Source of the DNA: CAJCIW01 sp963833965
Lineage (GTDB): Bacteria; Chlamydiota; Chlamydiia; Chlamydiales; Rhabdochlamydiaceae
Reading direction: 5' to 3'
DNA length: 64,000 nt
Assembly (NCBI GenBank): GCA_963833965.1
Contig: CAWHZZ010000002.1
Span: 186,001 to 250,000, forward strand
Shown: positions 35,098-43,014 of the stretch, one piece after another
Layout of the letters: every line of letters begins with the position of its first letter
Position numbering within the stretch: the stretch's first letter is position 1
The notes under the pieces: model-generated
Database searches by the model: none
Told to the model about the DNA's origin: nothing
The model's input: the letters and a program-made list of their open reading frames with translations, nothing else
Program-made: the position numbers and the translations under genes

Positions 35098-35730
35098 ATG
35101 GCTAACGCAAACAAATTCAAAGAAGAAGATGCAGAAGGTTATCGAGTAGATATCATCGGCAGAAATATCCAGGTCACGGAACCGATCCGGATGTACGTTT
35201 GGGACAAGCTGTCCAAGATTGAGAGATTTCACAACCACATCATGCATCTGCATATGACGCTCGAGATTCAAAAACTCGAGCACGTATGCACGGTCGTTCT
35301 CAAGATCGACCATACGGAGGTCAAATGCCAAGCGGATAGCACTGACATGTATGCCTCGATCGATCGGGCGATCGACCGGCTGCACACCTTGCTAGCCCGC
35401 TATAAAAGCCGCCTCCAGGATTATCACAAAAAAAAGATGTCCGCTATCGACATGCAGGTCAACGTCCTGCATCGGCCCTACAATGAGGTCGAGGAGATCA
35501 ATTCCGCTATTGAGCAGGTCAATGCAAAAAAACAGATGGACTCGTACGGCCCACCTAAAATCATCGGCACCGAGAGCAAGCCTCTCAAGACTTTGACCGT
35601 CGACGAGGCCGTGATGAAGATGGACCTGTCGGGGGATTCCTTTTTGATTTTCCGCTCTCAGGAGGATATGAAGTTAAAAGTCCTCTACCGCAGAAGGGAT
35701 GGCCACTATGGGCTCATCCAACCCGAATAA
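35098..35730 (+). CDS. hpf: Long-form ribosome hibernation promoting factor
   Basis: About 210 residues. The N-terminal ribosome-binding domain is typical of HPF/YfiA (VDIIGRNIQVTEPIRMYVWD, KLSKIERFHNHIMHLHMTLE, VKCQADSTDMYASIDRAIDR), and the C-terminal domain (TVDEAVMKMDLSGDSFLIFR) is the dimerisation domain that joins two 70S ribosomes into inactive 100S particles in other bacteria. I chose ATG 35098, eight bases after GAGGTG; the in-frame GTG at 35089 is part of that site. It is the first gene of an apparent operon with the HsdR_N-domain, Maf-like and MORN genes, which overlap one another. Confidence 0.9.
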   Translation: MANANKFKEEDAEGYRVDIIGRNIQVTEPIRMYVWDKLSKIERFHNHIMHLHMTLEIQKLEHVCTVVLKIDHTEVKCQADSTDMYASIDRAIDRLHTLLARYKSRLQDYHKKKMSAIDMQVNVLHRPYNEVEEINSAIEQVNAKKQMDSYGPPKIIGTESKPLKTLTVDEAVMKMDLSGDSFLIFRSQEDMKLKVLYRRRDGHYGLIQPE

Positions 35731-36160
35731 GCTCCAAATCTTTGACGAGGTGCGCCGCCGATGGGTCAAGGCAACGCCGGAAGAGCAGGTCAGGCAGCAG
35801 TGGTTGAGATGGATGATCCATAAGCAGGGTTATCCAAGAGAGCTTCTTGCTGTGGAGAAGGAGATCAAAGAGCTGCCCCACCTTTTTGGGAAGGTTGTCC
35901 CAGATAGGAGGATCGATATCCTTTGCTATGGGGGAGGATCGCTCTTTCCGCTCCTCATGATCGAATGCAAGGCGGAAAAGCTTTCCGAGGAAGCCATAAA
36001 TCAGGCGATCGGTTATAATCACCATGTCAAGGCGCCTTTTATCGCGATTGCTAATCTAGAAGAGATGCGTTTTGGCCACTGGGATGACGGTAAAAAAAAA
36101 TATGAATTTTACCAGGTTCTTCCCGCCTATAAGGAGTTGATGAAGTGGATCAGGCCCTGA
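35699..36160 (+). CDS. Stand-alone HsdR N-terminal nuclease-like domain protein
   Basis: A 153-residue protein with the type I restriction R-subunit N-terminal (HsdR_N_2) fold. It has an opening VRQQWLRWMIHKQGYPRELL and a PD-(D/E)xK active-site pattern with Asp in DRRIDILCYG and Glu-x-Lys in PLLMIECKAEKL, then a QAIGYN helix. No motor or methylase partner is nearby, so it is not a restriction system by itself. Such small proteins are found in several bacterial groups, with possible nuclease roles. It overlaps hpf by 32 bases and the next gene by 16, suggesting tight coupling. The start could also be the ATG at 35708. Confidence 0.75.
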   Translation: MATMGSSNPNKLQIFDEVRRRWVKATPEEQVRQQWLRWMIHKQGYPRELLAVEKEIKELPHLFGKVVPDRRIDILCYGGGSLFPLLMIECKAEKLSEEAINQAIGYNHHVKAPFIAIANLEEMRFGHWDDGKKKYEFYQVLPAYKELMKWIRP

Positions 36161-37707
36161 TCAGCGATCTGTTGGTCCCCAAACCGAAATTTATCGATCT
36201 GAAAACAAGGCGCGACGACGATGGCGAAGTGCTCTTTGCCTTTGGCGCCGCCGAAGGGGCCTATCGTCAACTTTCCAGCTGGCTCAAAAAAGACGATCGC
36301 CATTTTCTCGTCTTGATCGAAGAGCAGGAAGAACTTTTTTTAAAAGCCAAGAATCTTCCCTTTGCCAAAGATCCGAAAGTCCGGGTTCTCTATTGGGAGC
36401 GCGGCAGCGAGGAAATCTTTCATCAAATTGGCTGGGAATTTGTTTTTCTCCGCTTTGGCTACATCACGCCGGAATCGCCTAAAAAACAATCTGCCGAAGA
36501 ATTTTTTACTCTTTTGGAGCATTATCATCGCGGCATCGACCTTTTAGCGTCCGACAGCGAAGACATGGGCCTGAAGGTCCTAAAAAATGTCGTGAAAAAT
36601 TTAAACGTTCTCCCCAAAGCAAAACTGGGAATCTCTCTTGAGGGAAAATGCGCGGGCCTTCCCGCGATCGTGTGCGGAGCCGGAGCATCTCTCGATCGCA
36701 TCGCTCCGTTGCTCAAAGATGTCCAAGAGAGGGCCTTGATCATCGCCGGCGGCTCAAGCGTCCGCGCGCTCAATGCCCATGGAGTGCGGCCCCATTTGAT
36801 CGCCCATATCGATCCCCATCCTCCCCACCGCCGATTTTTAGAGCAGGACAATTTTGAAGTGCCGTTTTTTTATCAGGGGCGGTTCTGCTATTCCCTTTTG
36901 GAAAGAGTCCAAGGCCCGCTGATGCTGATGCCCGATAGCGGCGCCACCCCCTTAGAGGGCTGGATTGCGGCCGAAGCGGGAATATTCGCCGAGCGGTTTG
37001 ATAGTGGATGGACGGTCGCCAATTTCTGCACAGCACTCGCCGCTCATTTGGGCTGCAGTGCAATTCTTCTGGCAGGCATGGATTTTTCCTGCGGCGGCCC
37101 TGACGCGATCTACGCCTCAAAAATTGCGGGCGAAGAGAACCGCGATGTGTTGATCGAGCTTGAAAAAGATAAGCTCTACTCCAAACGCGACTGGATGATG
37201 AGCGCCGAGTGGACCTCAGCGTTTGCCAAAAAAAATCCACACATTCAATGGATCAATTTATCCGACGGCCTCGAGCTTCCAGGGATTGTGCGCAGGGATT
37301 TTTCCAGCGCATCCGAGCTGCTTTTGCCCCTTTCTTCTTTCGACATGTCCGGATTCGTCCATACTCTTGTGGAGAGCGCAGCTCCCTCTCATGTCTCTTT
37401 AGAAAAAATCGAGAGTGTGAGAAAGAAAGTGAAAGAAAGCTTTGAAAAATGCCTTGAGCTTTCCGGCGAGCTGCTCAAAGTATGGGAAAGGCACTATCCG
37501 CATTCTCCACTAGAAAAAGGGGAATACGCGCTGCTCGAGACCGAACTGGAACAAGAGATCTGCCATCGCCATTTTTTATTGCCTCTTTGGAATGTTTGGA
37601 AGCGCCCGATTTTGCGCAACTCCTTTCATCCGCTTGGCCAGCATCTGCACCGCCTGCTCTTTTTTAAAAAGGCAATTGAAATGCATTTATCATATCTGGG
37701 GTTATGA
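36145..37707 (+). CDS. Maf/MptE-like (DUF115) family protein, copy 1
   Basis: A 520-residue protein with the DUF115 core: GLPAIVCGAGASLDRIAPLL, ALIIAGGSSVRALNAHGVRP, HLIAHIDPHPP and ILLAGMDFSCGG. This is the Rossmann-like fold shared by motility-associated-factor (Maf/PseE) proteins, which link nonulosonic acids to flagellin, and by MptE pterin pyrophosphokinases. No flagellar gene is seen here and chlamydiae are generally non-motile, so another glycan or nucleotide substrate is likely. It overlaps both the HsdR_N gene and the MORN gene by a few bases. It is related to the protein at 38641-40458. Confidence 0.75.
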   Translation: MDQALISDLLVPKPKFIDLKTRRDDDGEVLFAFGAAEGAYRQLSSWLKKDDRHFLVLIEEQEELFLKAKNLPFAKDPKVRVLYWERGSEEIFHQIGWEFVFLRFGYITPESPKKQSAEEFFTLLEHYHRGIDLLASDSEDMGLKVLKNVVKNLNVLPKAKLGISLEGKCAGLPAIVCGAGASLDRIAPLLKDVQERALIIAGGSSVRALNAHGVRPHLIAHIDPHPPHRRFLEQDNFEVPFFYQGRFCYSLLERVQGPLMLMPDSGATPLEGWIAAEAGIFAERFDSGWTVANFCTALAAHLGCSAILLAGMDFSCGGPDAIYASKIAGEENRDVLIELEKDKLYSKRDWMMSAEWTSAFAKKNPHIQWINLSDGLELPGIVRRDFSSASELLLPLSSFDMSGFVHTLVESAAPSHVSLEKIESVRKKVKESFEKCLELSGELLKVWERHYPHSPLEKGEYALLETELEQEICHRHFLLPLWNVWKRPILRNSFHPLGQHLHRLLFFKKAIEMHLSYLGL

Positions 37708-38546
37708 TGGACCAATACCTATTCACTGAAAATGAGTTCATTCTTTGCGATACGGAAATTGGCATCAATATCGTTCAACACTATTTGTTTCCACGGCTAC
37801 CCTCGGACAACGTTGGAGATGGCGTCGCCCACGATAAAGACCGAGAAGGAAATCTGCTCGGAGCCTCCTGCGTTCGCGATGGCCGAAGACATGGGGAATG
37901 CCGCCTCTTCACTGAAGATGGCAAATTGCGCGCGCAGATGTTCTACCTCGATGGAAAGCTGCATGGCCCTTCCGTGATGCACGCCGAGAATGGCGAGGTC
38001 CTCTCGAAAACTTGGTATTGCGAAGGAAAACGTACCGGCAAGGCGCACTATTATTTTGCTTCGGGAAAACTGTCCAGCTTGCAACGTTTTAAAAACGGCG
38101 AGTGGGAAGGTCTCCAGGAATATTTTTATGAAGATGGCTCCAAAAAAAGCTTAATCCCCTTCCGGGATGGCAAATTGCATGGCGAGGTCTGCCTTTATTG
38201 GGAATCCGGCTCTCCTAAGCGCTCCGTGCATTACGTCGATGGGCTTCGCGATGGCGATGACAAATTGTGGAATGAAAAGGGAATATTGATCGACGAAGGG
38301 GAATATCTCTCTGGAAACCCTGTCGGGATTCACCGCCATTATTTTGCCGGCGGCGCCCTGAAAGAGGAGCTGAATTTTTATTCCCCGACCCGTTTTGACC
38401 GCAAAGAATGGGATCCTGCAGGAAAATTGCAATTCGAAGGGACATTCGCCCCTGATTTGACCTATACGGAAAAAGTGTATTCAGAGCTTCAGGGTACCAG
38501 AGTGCGCAAAGGAGTTTGGAATGGAAGCTATATCAAGTTCGGTTGA
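37704..38546 (+). CDS. Cytoplasmic MORN-repeat protein
   Basis: A 280-residue protein built of MORN/YwqK-like repeats (GRRHGECRLFTEDGKLRAQM, GKLHGPSVMHAENGEVLSKT, GKRTGKAHYYFASGKLSSLQ, GEWEGLQEYFYEDGSKKSLI and so on). Unlike the MORN protein near pheT it has no lipobox or signal peptide, so it should stay in the cytosol or be exported by a specialised system. It lies between two Maf/MptE-like genes and overlaps the first by four bases and the possible early start of the second. The function is unknown; it may be a scaffold. Confidence 0.75.
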   Translation: MMDQYLFTENEFILCDTEIGINIVQHYLFPRLPSDNVGDGVAHDKDREGNLLGASCVRDGRRHGECRLFTEDGKLRAQMFYLDGKLHGPSVMHAENGEVLSKTWYCEGKRTGKAHYYFASGKLSSLQRFKNGEWEGLQEYFYEDGSKKSLIPFRDGKLHGEVCLYWESGSPKRSVHYVDGLRDGDDKLWNEKGILIDEGEYLSGNPVGIHRHYFAGGALKEELNFYSPTRFDRKEWDPAGKLQFEGTFAPDLTYTEKVYSELQGTRVRKGVWNGSYIKFG

Positions 38547-38640
38547 AAGAGGGCATTGCAAAACTGCTGCGCCCCAAAAAATCGATGATTTTGACGCCAG
38601 TTTTCAGGGCCAGCAAGCAGGCGAGAAGGCGCGGTGAAAA

Positions 38641-40458
38641 ATGGCATCAAAAGGGCGATTTACTGGGGCGCATGAGTGTTGCAATTCCCTCGAAAATCAT
38701 TTTCATCTGCTTGAGCGCTACCCTGAGCTTCTCTTTTTGCTCAGCTACACGCCTTATACGCCATCTGAGCCGCATACCGGAAACATTGAAGAGGAAATTG
38801 AGCGCTTCCAAACAAAACTGCGATTGGACGGCGTCGACATCCTCTACATTTATGGAATTGGACTTGGCCATCATTATGCAGCGCTAAAACACTGGCTCAA
38901 AGAAAAAAGAGAAAGGCGGATCATCTTTCTCGAAGACGACCTCGGCTCCGTGGCGGCTCTGCTGCATTCGCACCACGCCGAAGAGCTTCTTTATGATGGT
39001 CAAGTCGTCGTTCATTTCATCGCCAACCCCAAAGAGATTCACCACCATCTAGAAGAGCTTTCCTGCTCCTATTCCTGCGACCGTATCGAAGTCAAAGCCA
39101 TCGAATCTTACCAACAAAAGAAAAAGAAAAGATTCCAACAAATTCGGCTAAAATTGCACCGGCTTTCCACCGTGCATCACGCCATTTTGACCGAAGCGCT
39201 TTACACCCATAGAATGCTTGCCAATCTTTTGCGCAACATCAGGCTTTGGCCAGGCTCATTCCTCGCGGGCGGCCTCAAGGGAAAATTCCGCAACATTCCC
39301 GCGATCATTTGCGGCGCGGGGCCCTCACTCCAATCGAGCCTGCCTCACCTTAAAGACATAACCCTAACTGACCGCGCATTGATCATCGCTGGCGGATCGA
39401 CAATTGCCGCCTTGAGCAATCAAGGAATCCAGCCCCACCTTGGAATCGCTATTGACCCCAACGCCGAAGAGTTCGACAGGTTGAAAATCGCCTCCTCTTA
39501 CGAAATGCCGCTGATCTATGGCACGCGCCTGCAACCCGACGTTTTCAACACGATGAACTCCGAGCGCGGCTATTTGATTTCAGATACAGGCGGTCCTTGC
39601 GAGCGCTATTTCGAAAAGCAAATGGAAATCGAAGGCGACCCTATCGGCCCTGAACTCGGCTCCGAAGCGCTCTCGGTCACCACGCTTGCGATCGCGCTTG
39701 CCGTCGAGATGGGATGCAGTCCCATTCTTCTCAACGGGATCGATCTCGCTTACTCGGAACAAAAGCGTTATGCCGAAGGGATCATGCCCTCTTCAAAGAT
39801 CGATCTTGGTGAAAAGCGCCGCGAAAAAAAATCGCCCGAAAAGCTGCTCAAGCGCAAAGACATCCACGGCCATTACGTACACACCCTCGTCAAATGGGTG
39901 ATGGAGTCCGACTGCATCGCCGCCTACGCAAAAGGCCATCCCGACACCCATTTTGTCAACGTCTCTGCAAAAGGGCTCGGCTTCCCAGGGATTTCCAATG
40001 TCCCATTCCCCGATGCCATTGCACATTTCCACGCTTCTTACGACCTTCGCGCCCTCGTCCACGCCGAGATCCAAAAGCTCAAAATTCCACTTTCAAGCCA
40101 AAAAGTTGCCCGCGAAATGAAAGATATCGGAGAAAGCCTGTTGCGTCTCGGCAGCATCGCCCAAGCCATGATCGAAGAGCTCGAAAAAGTCAAAGACCTC
40201 TTCCCCTTCGGGCAAGTCGCCTTCCCCACGGGAAAAATGACCATCCTCGAAATCGATTTTCAAGAGGAAAAGGCCTTCGAATGCCTCTTCCCCACCGTCG
40301 GCCCCGCCCTCGACACCCTCCTCTCGCGTGCCTTCTACGTCTCGCCGCGCGCCACCGAAGAAGAGAAGCGACGCCTCTCTATCGAGCACAAAATCGCCAA
40401 ATGGCGCCAATGGAAAGAGATGATCGACCACGAGATTGGTCTTTTTCAGGGTTTGTAA
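38641..40458 (+). CDS. Maf/MptE-like (DUF115) family protein, copy 2, possibly with a lost N-terminus
   Basis: A 605-residue protein with the same core as copy 1: NIPAIICGAGPSLQSSLPHL, ALIIAGGSTIAALSNQGIQP, HLGIAIDPNAEE, then SPILLNGIDLAYSEQ. The N-terminal part (LRLDGVDILYIYGIGLGHHY) is the usual 'where' domain of Maf proteins, and the C-terminus is helical. In the same frame an ATG at 38521 opens 38 codons (MEAISSSVERGHCK... to GEKAR) that end at a TGA (38635) just before ATG 38641. The N-terminus may therefore have been cut by a stop codon, or translation may begin at 38641. It converges on the autotransporter gene. Confidence 0.7.
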   Translation: MASKGRFTGAHECCNSLENHFHLLERYPELLFLLSYTPYTPSEPHTGNIEEEIERFQTKLRLDGVDILYIYGIGLGHHYAALKHWLKEKRERRIIFLEDDLGSVAALLHSHHAEELLYDGQVVVHFIANPKEIHHHLEELSCSYSCDRIEVKAIESYQQKKKKRFQQIRLKLHRLSTVHHAILTEALYTHRMLANLLRNIRLWPGSFLAGGLKGKFRNIPAIICGAGPSLQSSLPHLKDITLTDRALIIAGGSTIAALSNQGIQPHLGIAIDPNAEEFDRLKIASSYEMPLIYGTRLQPDVFNTMNSERGYLISDTGGPCERYFEKQMEIEGDPIGPELGSEALSVTTLAIALAVEMGCSPILLNGIDLAYSEQKRYAEGIMPSSKIDLGEKRREKKSPEKLLKRKDIHGHYVHTLVKWVMESDCIAAYAKGHPDTHFVNVSAKGLGFPGISNVPFPDAIAHFHASYDLRALVHAEIQKLKIPLSSQKVAREMKDIGESLLRLGSIAQAMIEELEKVKDLFPFGQVAFPTGKMTILEIDFQEEKAFECLFPTVGPALDTLLSRAFYVSPRATEEEKRRLSIEHKIAKWRQWKEMIDHEIGLFQGL

Positions 40459-40631
40459 GCTCCTAGTATTGAAAGACATGCAAAAGATGTGCCGATTTTT
40501 TTAGGAATTTTCACAATATGACAAAATTCGATGGTCTAGTTAATTAACTATGTCCTTCGGGATCGAAGAAAAGCCTAAAGAAAAATCCATCAAAAATCAA
40601 ATAACGAAAATCGCAGACAGCCTCTCAGCCT

Positions 40632-42974
40632 TCAAAAATCTCTACCGATGGAGAGCTGCCCTTGATGGGATTGGTATTTGGAGCCGAATTCGCCTTGGTA
40701 GGCGATGGTGCAATAGGTCTTATTGTTGGTGGCAAAGAGGACCGCAAGTTCGGCTACGCCGAGATTTTGCGCACCCCCAAGGGTGCTGACGGTGAATGAG
40801 CCGGGAGAGCCGACGAGGAAGGCGGTGATATGGCCTGTGTGAAAGGCTTTGCGGTAGGCGTAGCTGCCTTTTTCAAAGAAGACGACTTTTCCCCAATTGA
40901 ACTCGACGACTTCATCGAGGCGAAGGCCGCTTTCGATGCGCAGTAGTGAGCAGTGTCTGCTCTTTTGGCCCATGCTGAGCCCGTGGCCGCCATGTTCTTT
41001 AAAGCTATCTTCCCAGCAGTTCACCCAATCGGCCATGGCGAAGGGCTCGATGCCAAATTTTTTAACATCGCAGCGATGGAGGCGGAAGCCGTCATAGCCT
41101 ATTTCTAGATGGGGGTTGAACTGCCAGCCGTGAATATCGGATTTAGCATTGGCGTCAAATTTGGGGAAAGAGATGCTGCGGGTATTGTCGCTATGGTAAT
41201 AGCCACCCCAGAACGCGACATCGAAATACCAGAGGCCGGCATAGGCGGTCCCATAAAGGGTCGCATACCCTTGATTGATGTTTGCTTTTCCTGCGCTTTT
41301 TTCTTCATGAAGATGCGTGTAGGAATAGGCAAGGCCGCCGCCGACGACGTCTCCGTTCGTGCCGTTGTAATCGAAGGCGGCGATCGCGCCGCCGAGCCCG
41401 GCGTCTAAGGAGGGCGTTTGACTTTGAGCTTTTTGGTGGGCGTATTCACCGAAAGCCCCCAGCCAGGCGGTAAAGGGCTGATAGGCGCATGTTTTTTCCG
41501 ATGGCTGAGAGCTGCGGATTTCTTGAGGCGTTCCATCGCCGATAAATCGGTCTTCGAAGCGCTTGTCGGAGATCTCTGCAGTAAGCATATCGATGTTGCG
41601 AAAATCGGCGGGGTCGACGGCTGCTTGCTGTGGTGTAGAAATGAGGTGCATCGTGTGGAACCGCTGCTGCCGCAGATGATCGTTGACCACTTGGCTCAAA
41701 GTGAGCGCGGCGTTTTGCGTCATGTATGTCGTGTAGGCGTTGCGCGTTGGGGCGGCGCTTTCTAAGGCTCGGCTGAGCGCGCCTCCACATCCCAGCGGGG
41801 CAAATAAGCCCACTATCGTGGTTGGAGCGTTTTTATTGAGATAGTTGGCCAATTTTAAGTTGTTTCCACTTAATCCTGTTGTACAAATCGTAGAAGGAGG
41901 AGGAGGAGGTGGCGGCGGAGGAATTGGCCGCGCCGCATGGATGGCAATGCCTGCCGGCGCTCCATAAGGAACACCGCTTGTGTTGGCAAGTGTCGAGATT
42001 GCGGTATTCGTCGCGGTGTCGATCACAAAGACTGTATGGGCGCTCCCATCCGTGATAAAGGCCTCCGAGCCATCTTCGGTGAACGCAATATTCGTAGGTT
42101 CAGAAAAAGCGGTCCCGCTGATGTTAGAAATCGTTGCGACCGCGGTATTTGTCAGAGTATTGATCACAAAAACTGTGTTGGCGGTCACATCCGTCACATA
42201 GGCCAAATTCTCAGTGGGACTGAATGCAATTCCCTCTGGAGCTCCAAAGGGGGTGCCACTTGTGTTATTCAGTGTCGCGGTCGCGGTATTTGTCGCTGTA
42301 TTGACAAAGTAAACCGCATGATTTCCCGCATCTGTCACGTAGGCAAATGCACCGGTGGGATTAAAGGCAACCGTACCAAGAGAGCTGAATGGGATGCCGC
42401 TCGTGTTCGCAATCGTCGAGTCGGTCGTATTGGTCGCTGTATTGATGTGGAAAACAACAGTATTCGTCAGATCTGTAGCATAGGCAAAGGATCCATTAGG
42501 GCTAATCATGACTGAAAAGGGTTCACCATATCCGGTACCGCTGGTATCGGGAAGAGTGAAATCTGCTGTATTAGTCCCTACATTAATATGGTAGATGGTG
42601 TGAGATCCTCTGTCCGCTACATAAGCAAATGTACTGTTTGGACTGATACTGACGCTTGTAGGATTAATGAAAGGGGGGCCGATGTTGGTAACGGTCGATG
42701 TCGCTGTATTCGTTGCTGCGTCTATATAAAAAACATCCGCACCAGTGACGTCTGTTAGATAGGCGAATGTTCCCGTTTGGTCAATCGCGACACTAAACGG
42801 AGCCTCAAAAGGGGTGCCGCTCGTATTGGAAACGGTACCGGTTACCGTGTTGGTCAATACATCAAGGACGTAGACATGAGCGGCTTCATCGGCGATATAA
42901 GAGGTGTTGGCCGCGAAGCAAAGAGAAAAAAGCCCAACTCCGCCGGCATGCAAAAAGGCTTTTCCAAAGGTCAT
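40632..42974 (-). CDS. Autotransporter with seven-repeat beta-propeller passenger
   Basis: About 780 residues from ATG 42974, placed after GAGGTAAT (an in-frame ATG 24 bases upstream lacks such a site). A signal peptide (FLHAGGVGLFSLCFA) is followed by seven repeats of about 46 residues (TNTATSTV..., SVAIDQTGTFAYLTD, GIAFSPTENLAYVTD), the YVTN/NHL propeller pattern, so a seven-bladed propeller is likely. A poly-proline hinge follows, then a helical linker, then a C-terminal beta-barrel beginning near FTAWLGAFGEYAHQ and ending in phenylalanine (LSIGRDF), typical of autotransporter barrels. The passenger should be displayed at the cell surface, probably for adhesion. It is unrelated in sequence to chlamydial Pmp repeats (no GGAI or FxxN runs). 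Confidence 0.85.
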   Translation of the reverse strand: MTFGKAFLHAGGVGLFSLCFAANTSYIADEAAHVYVLDVLTNTVTGTVSNTSGTPFEAPFSVAIDQTGTFAYLTDVTGADVFYIDAATNTATSTVTNIGPPFINPTSVSISPNSTFAYVADRGSHTIYHINVGTNTADFTLPDTSGTGYGEPFSVMISPNGSFAYATDLTNTVVFHINTATNTTDSTIANTSGIPFSSLGTVAFNPTGAFAYVTDAGNHAVYFVNTATNTATATLNNTSGTPFGAPEGIAFSPTENLAYVTDVTANTVFVINTLTNTAVATISNISGTAFSEPTNIAFTEDGSEAFITDGSAHTVFVIDTATNTAISTLANTSGVPYGAPAGIAIHAARPIPPPPPPPPPSTICTTGLSGNNLKLANYLNKNAPTTIVGLFAPLGCGGALSRALESAAPTRNAYTTYMTQNAALTLSQVVNDHLRQQRFHTMHLISTPQQAAVDPADFRNIDMLTAEISDKRFEDRFIGDGTPQEIRSSQPSEKTCAYQPFTAWLGAFGEYAHQKAQSQTPSLDAGLGGAIAAFDYNGTNGDVVGGGLAYSYTHLHEEKSAGKANINQGYATLYGTAYAGLWYFDVAFWGGYYHSDNTRSISFPKFDANAKSDIHGWQFNPHLEIGYDGFRLHRCDVKKFGIEPFAMADWVNCWEDSFKEHGGHGLSMGQKSRHCSLLRIESGLRLDEVVEFNWGKVVFFEKGSYAYRKAFHTGHITAFLVGSPGSFTVSTLGGAQNLGVAELAVLFATNNKTYCTIAYQGEFGSKYQSHQGQLSIGRDF

Positions 42975-43014
42975 ATTACCTCGTATTTGAGAGATCAAAT
43001 ACCGATTTATTGAT

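Noticed and set aside
40550..40789. A 79-codon plus-strand frame overlapping the autotransporter 3' end
   Set aside because: No ribosome-binding site, most of it is antisense to the barrel domain, and the translation is not protein-like.
41980..42974. Periodic repeats that could suggest a CRISPR array
   Set aside because: The period is about 138 bases, in frame, and translates to beta-propeller repeats; there are no short identical repeats with unique spacers.
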